Below, piece by piece: positions 62,878-64,000 of a stretch of 64,000 bases of DNA. The DNA lies in the NCBI RefSeq assembly GCF_010078235.1, contig NZ_JAABOS010000002.1:548388-612387 (forward strand), read 5' to 3'. Under the pieces are notes generated by a model. That model had not been told where the DNA came from and did no database searches. It saw nothing but the letters and a program-made list of their open reading frames with translations. How positions within the stretch are numbered: position 1 is the first letter of the stretch; each line of letters begins with the position of its first letter. Source of the stretch: Cognatundibacterium crateris. Its GTDB lineage: Bacteria; Pseudomonadota; Gammaproteobacteria; Burkholderiales; Burkholderiaceae_D. The translations under genes and the position numbers were made by a program.

Positions 62878-63687
62878 ATGTCTGTTGATCATTACGAAAA
62901 TTTCCCTGTTGCATCACTGCTACTTCCGGGCCACTTGAGGCCAGCCGTTCATGCCATTTATGCATTTGCACGATATGCAGATGACATTGCCGACGAAGGA
63001 GACTATTCCTCTGAATGGCGCTTGCAACAACTCCAGCAACTGGATGAGGACGTGATTCGCATGCAATCTGGCGTGCCGTGCAAGCAACCACTGGTGAGTG
63101 CATTAGTGCCACACATGCTGAAACATGTGTTGCCAGCACAAGCATTGCGCGACTTACTCTCTGCATTCAGCCAGGATGTGGTCAAGAAACGTTACCATAG
63201 TTTCTCTGAGTTAAGCGATTATTGCGCACGCTCTGCCAATCCAGTCGGCAGACTCATGCTGCACCTGTATCAGCAGGTGAATCCGCTCAGCCTGCAACAA
63301 TCCGATTCCATATGCAGCGCTTTGCAATTAATCAATTTTTGGCAGGATATTGGGATCGACTGGAACAAAGAGCGTATCTATCTGCCGCTGGACGATATGC
63401 GCGAGTTTCAGGTTTCAGAAACAGACATACAAAGCAAGATCGTCAATAAATCCTGGCAAGCATTGATGCAGTTCCAGACAGGGCGTGCCAGAACTATGCT
63501 GCTATCAGGCAGCCCGCTGTGCAAAGCACTCGGCGGCCGGATAGGCTGGGAGTTACGCTTCGTTGTACAGGGTGGATTGTTGATACTTGAGCGCATAGAA
63601 CAGGCTAACTACGATATTTACCGGCATCGCCCTGTTATCAAAAAATCAGACTTTCCTGTATTGGCCTGGCGCGCAATGCGTATGTAG
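62878..63687 (+). CDS. hpnC: HpnC-like squalene/phytoene synthase family protein
   Basis: A 269-residue trans-isoprenyl synthase-fold enzyme. The start VDHYENFPVASLLLP and FARYADDIADEG (first Asp-rich motif) match HpnC, which in hopanoid producers makes hydroxysqualene from presqualene diphosphate. The second motif is NFWQDIGIDWNKERIYLP. I use the ATG at 62878 because family members begin near there. HpnD and HpnE, usually next to it, do not follow; instead a lipoprotein gene does. It is divergent from the RND operon. Confidence 0.82.
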   Translation: MSVDHYENFPVASLLLPGHLRPAVHAIYAFARYADDIADEGDYSSEWRLQQLQQLDEDVIRMQSGVPCKQPLVSALVPHMLKHVLPAQALRDLLSAFSQDVVKKRYHSFSELSDYCARSANPVGRLMLHLYQQVNPLSLQQSDSICSALQLINFWQDIGIDWNKERIYLPLDDMREFQVSETDIQSKIVNKSWQALMQFQTGRARTMLLSGSPLCKALGGRIGWELRFVVQGGLLILERIEQANYDIYRHRPVIKKSDFPVLAWRAMRM

Positions 63688-63806
63688 CACAAACGAGCGC
63701 TTAGCCCTTACCTCAAGACGCTAACATCGCAGGCAAATCTTGCCGTTCATCATCATTCAGTGCACACTATCTTCCCAACTGAGTTTAACGCTAAGAAAGA
63801 AATCCA

Positions 63807-64000
63807 ATGAAATCCATTTTCCAACGCCTGGCCCTGCTTGCCTGCGGCCTCATCATGCTGAATGGATGTACCGTCATTGCGATTGCTGATGCTGCTGTCT
63901 CCACAACCGTCAAAGTAGGCAGTGCCGTCGTAGGCACTGCTGTCGATGTGACCGCTGCTGGCGTAAAAGCTGTCACAAACAGCAATGACAAGCCTGCAAA
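63807..64000 (+). CDS. Small lipoprotein, truncated by the window end
   Basis: An open frame from the ATG at 63807 running off the right end (64 codons visible). It begins MKSIFQRLALLACGLIML and has lipobox LNGC, followed by repeated Val/Ala/Thr/Gly (STTVKVGSAVVGTAVDVTA), as in small outer-membrane lipoproteins of Burkholderiales. AAAGAAA serves as a ribosome-binding site. Function unknown. Confidence 0.65.
   Translation, partial: MKSIFQRLALLACGLIMLNGCTVIAIADAAVSTTVKVGSAVVGTAVDVTAAGVKAVTNSNDKPA

Noticed and set aside
1-64000. CRISPR arrays, insertion sequences and rRNA genes
   Set aside because: No regularly spaced short repeats, transposase genes or rRNA segments were found. The Cas4-like gene at 12413 belongs to a phage recombination operon with no cas1 or cas2 nearby.

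Overview
The window reads as a betaproteobacterial chromosome, most likely Burkholderiales and plausibly Oxalobacteraceae. This rests on gene orders typical of that group: rpsF-priB-rpsR-rplI-dnaB, tig-clpP-clpX-lon, lepA-lepB-DUF4845-rnc-era-recO-(pdxJ)-acpS, leuC-entericidin-leuD-leuB-asd-fimV-truA. The species cannot be fixed from the sequence alone. || Region 1 (1 to about 20.7 kb) is the early/regulatory, replication, recombination and packaging part of a tailed-phage prophage. Its structural genes would lie beyond the left edge. A tyrosine integrase sits at the right end beside tRNA-Cys, the probable attachment locus. Leftward genes run cro-like, O-like initiator, P-like helicase loader, nuclease, two-domain sliding-clamp homologue, Rha/KilAC antirepressor, DNA methyltransferase, DUF1367, Ref-like nuclease, XRE regulator, small and large terminase. 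Rightward genes run CI-like repressor, Cas4-like exonuclease, RecT annealase, SbcC-like ATPase and SSB, then an accessory patch, a Xis-like protein and small genes. A 16-bp palindrome (TAGCC-N6-GGCTA and variants) precedes at least seven phage transcription units and looks like the phage's shared operator. The accessory patch (16.9-18.0 kb) holds a BECR-nuclease-like gene divergent from a probable structured non-coding RNA with its own terminator. || Region 2 (20.75-21.55 kb) is a tRNA operon: tRNA-Cys and six identical tRNA-Gly genes in a perfect 105-bp tandem repeat, read leftward from a near-consensus promoter. || Region 3 (21.5-35 kb) is leftward housekeeping: pgsA, uvrC, acpS, a PdxJ-derived protein lacking the catalytic residues, recO, era, rnc, DUF4845, lepB, lepA, then truA and fimV. 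|| Region 4 (35-41.3 kb) covers amino-acid biosynthesis: asd, leuB, leuD, an entericidin-like lipoprotein, leuC and aroC, with a long stem-loop in the leuC-aroC gap. || Region 5 (41.5-48 kb) covers signalling and phosphate: a REC-DUF3369-GGDEF-EAL protein with a degenerate GGDEF, a LytS-type kinase with a LytTR regulator, and a PiT phosphate transporter with its DUF47 partner. || Region 6 (48-58.3 kb) holds dnaB, the rpsF-priB-rpsR-rplI operon, lexA with two SOS boxes, lon, clpX, clpP, tig and tRNA-Leu. || Region 7 (58.5-64 kb) holds an RND efflux pump and its adaptor, a lone hpnC-type synthase, and a lipoprotein gene cut by the window end.
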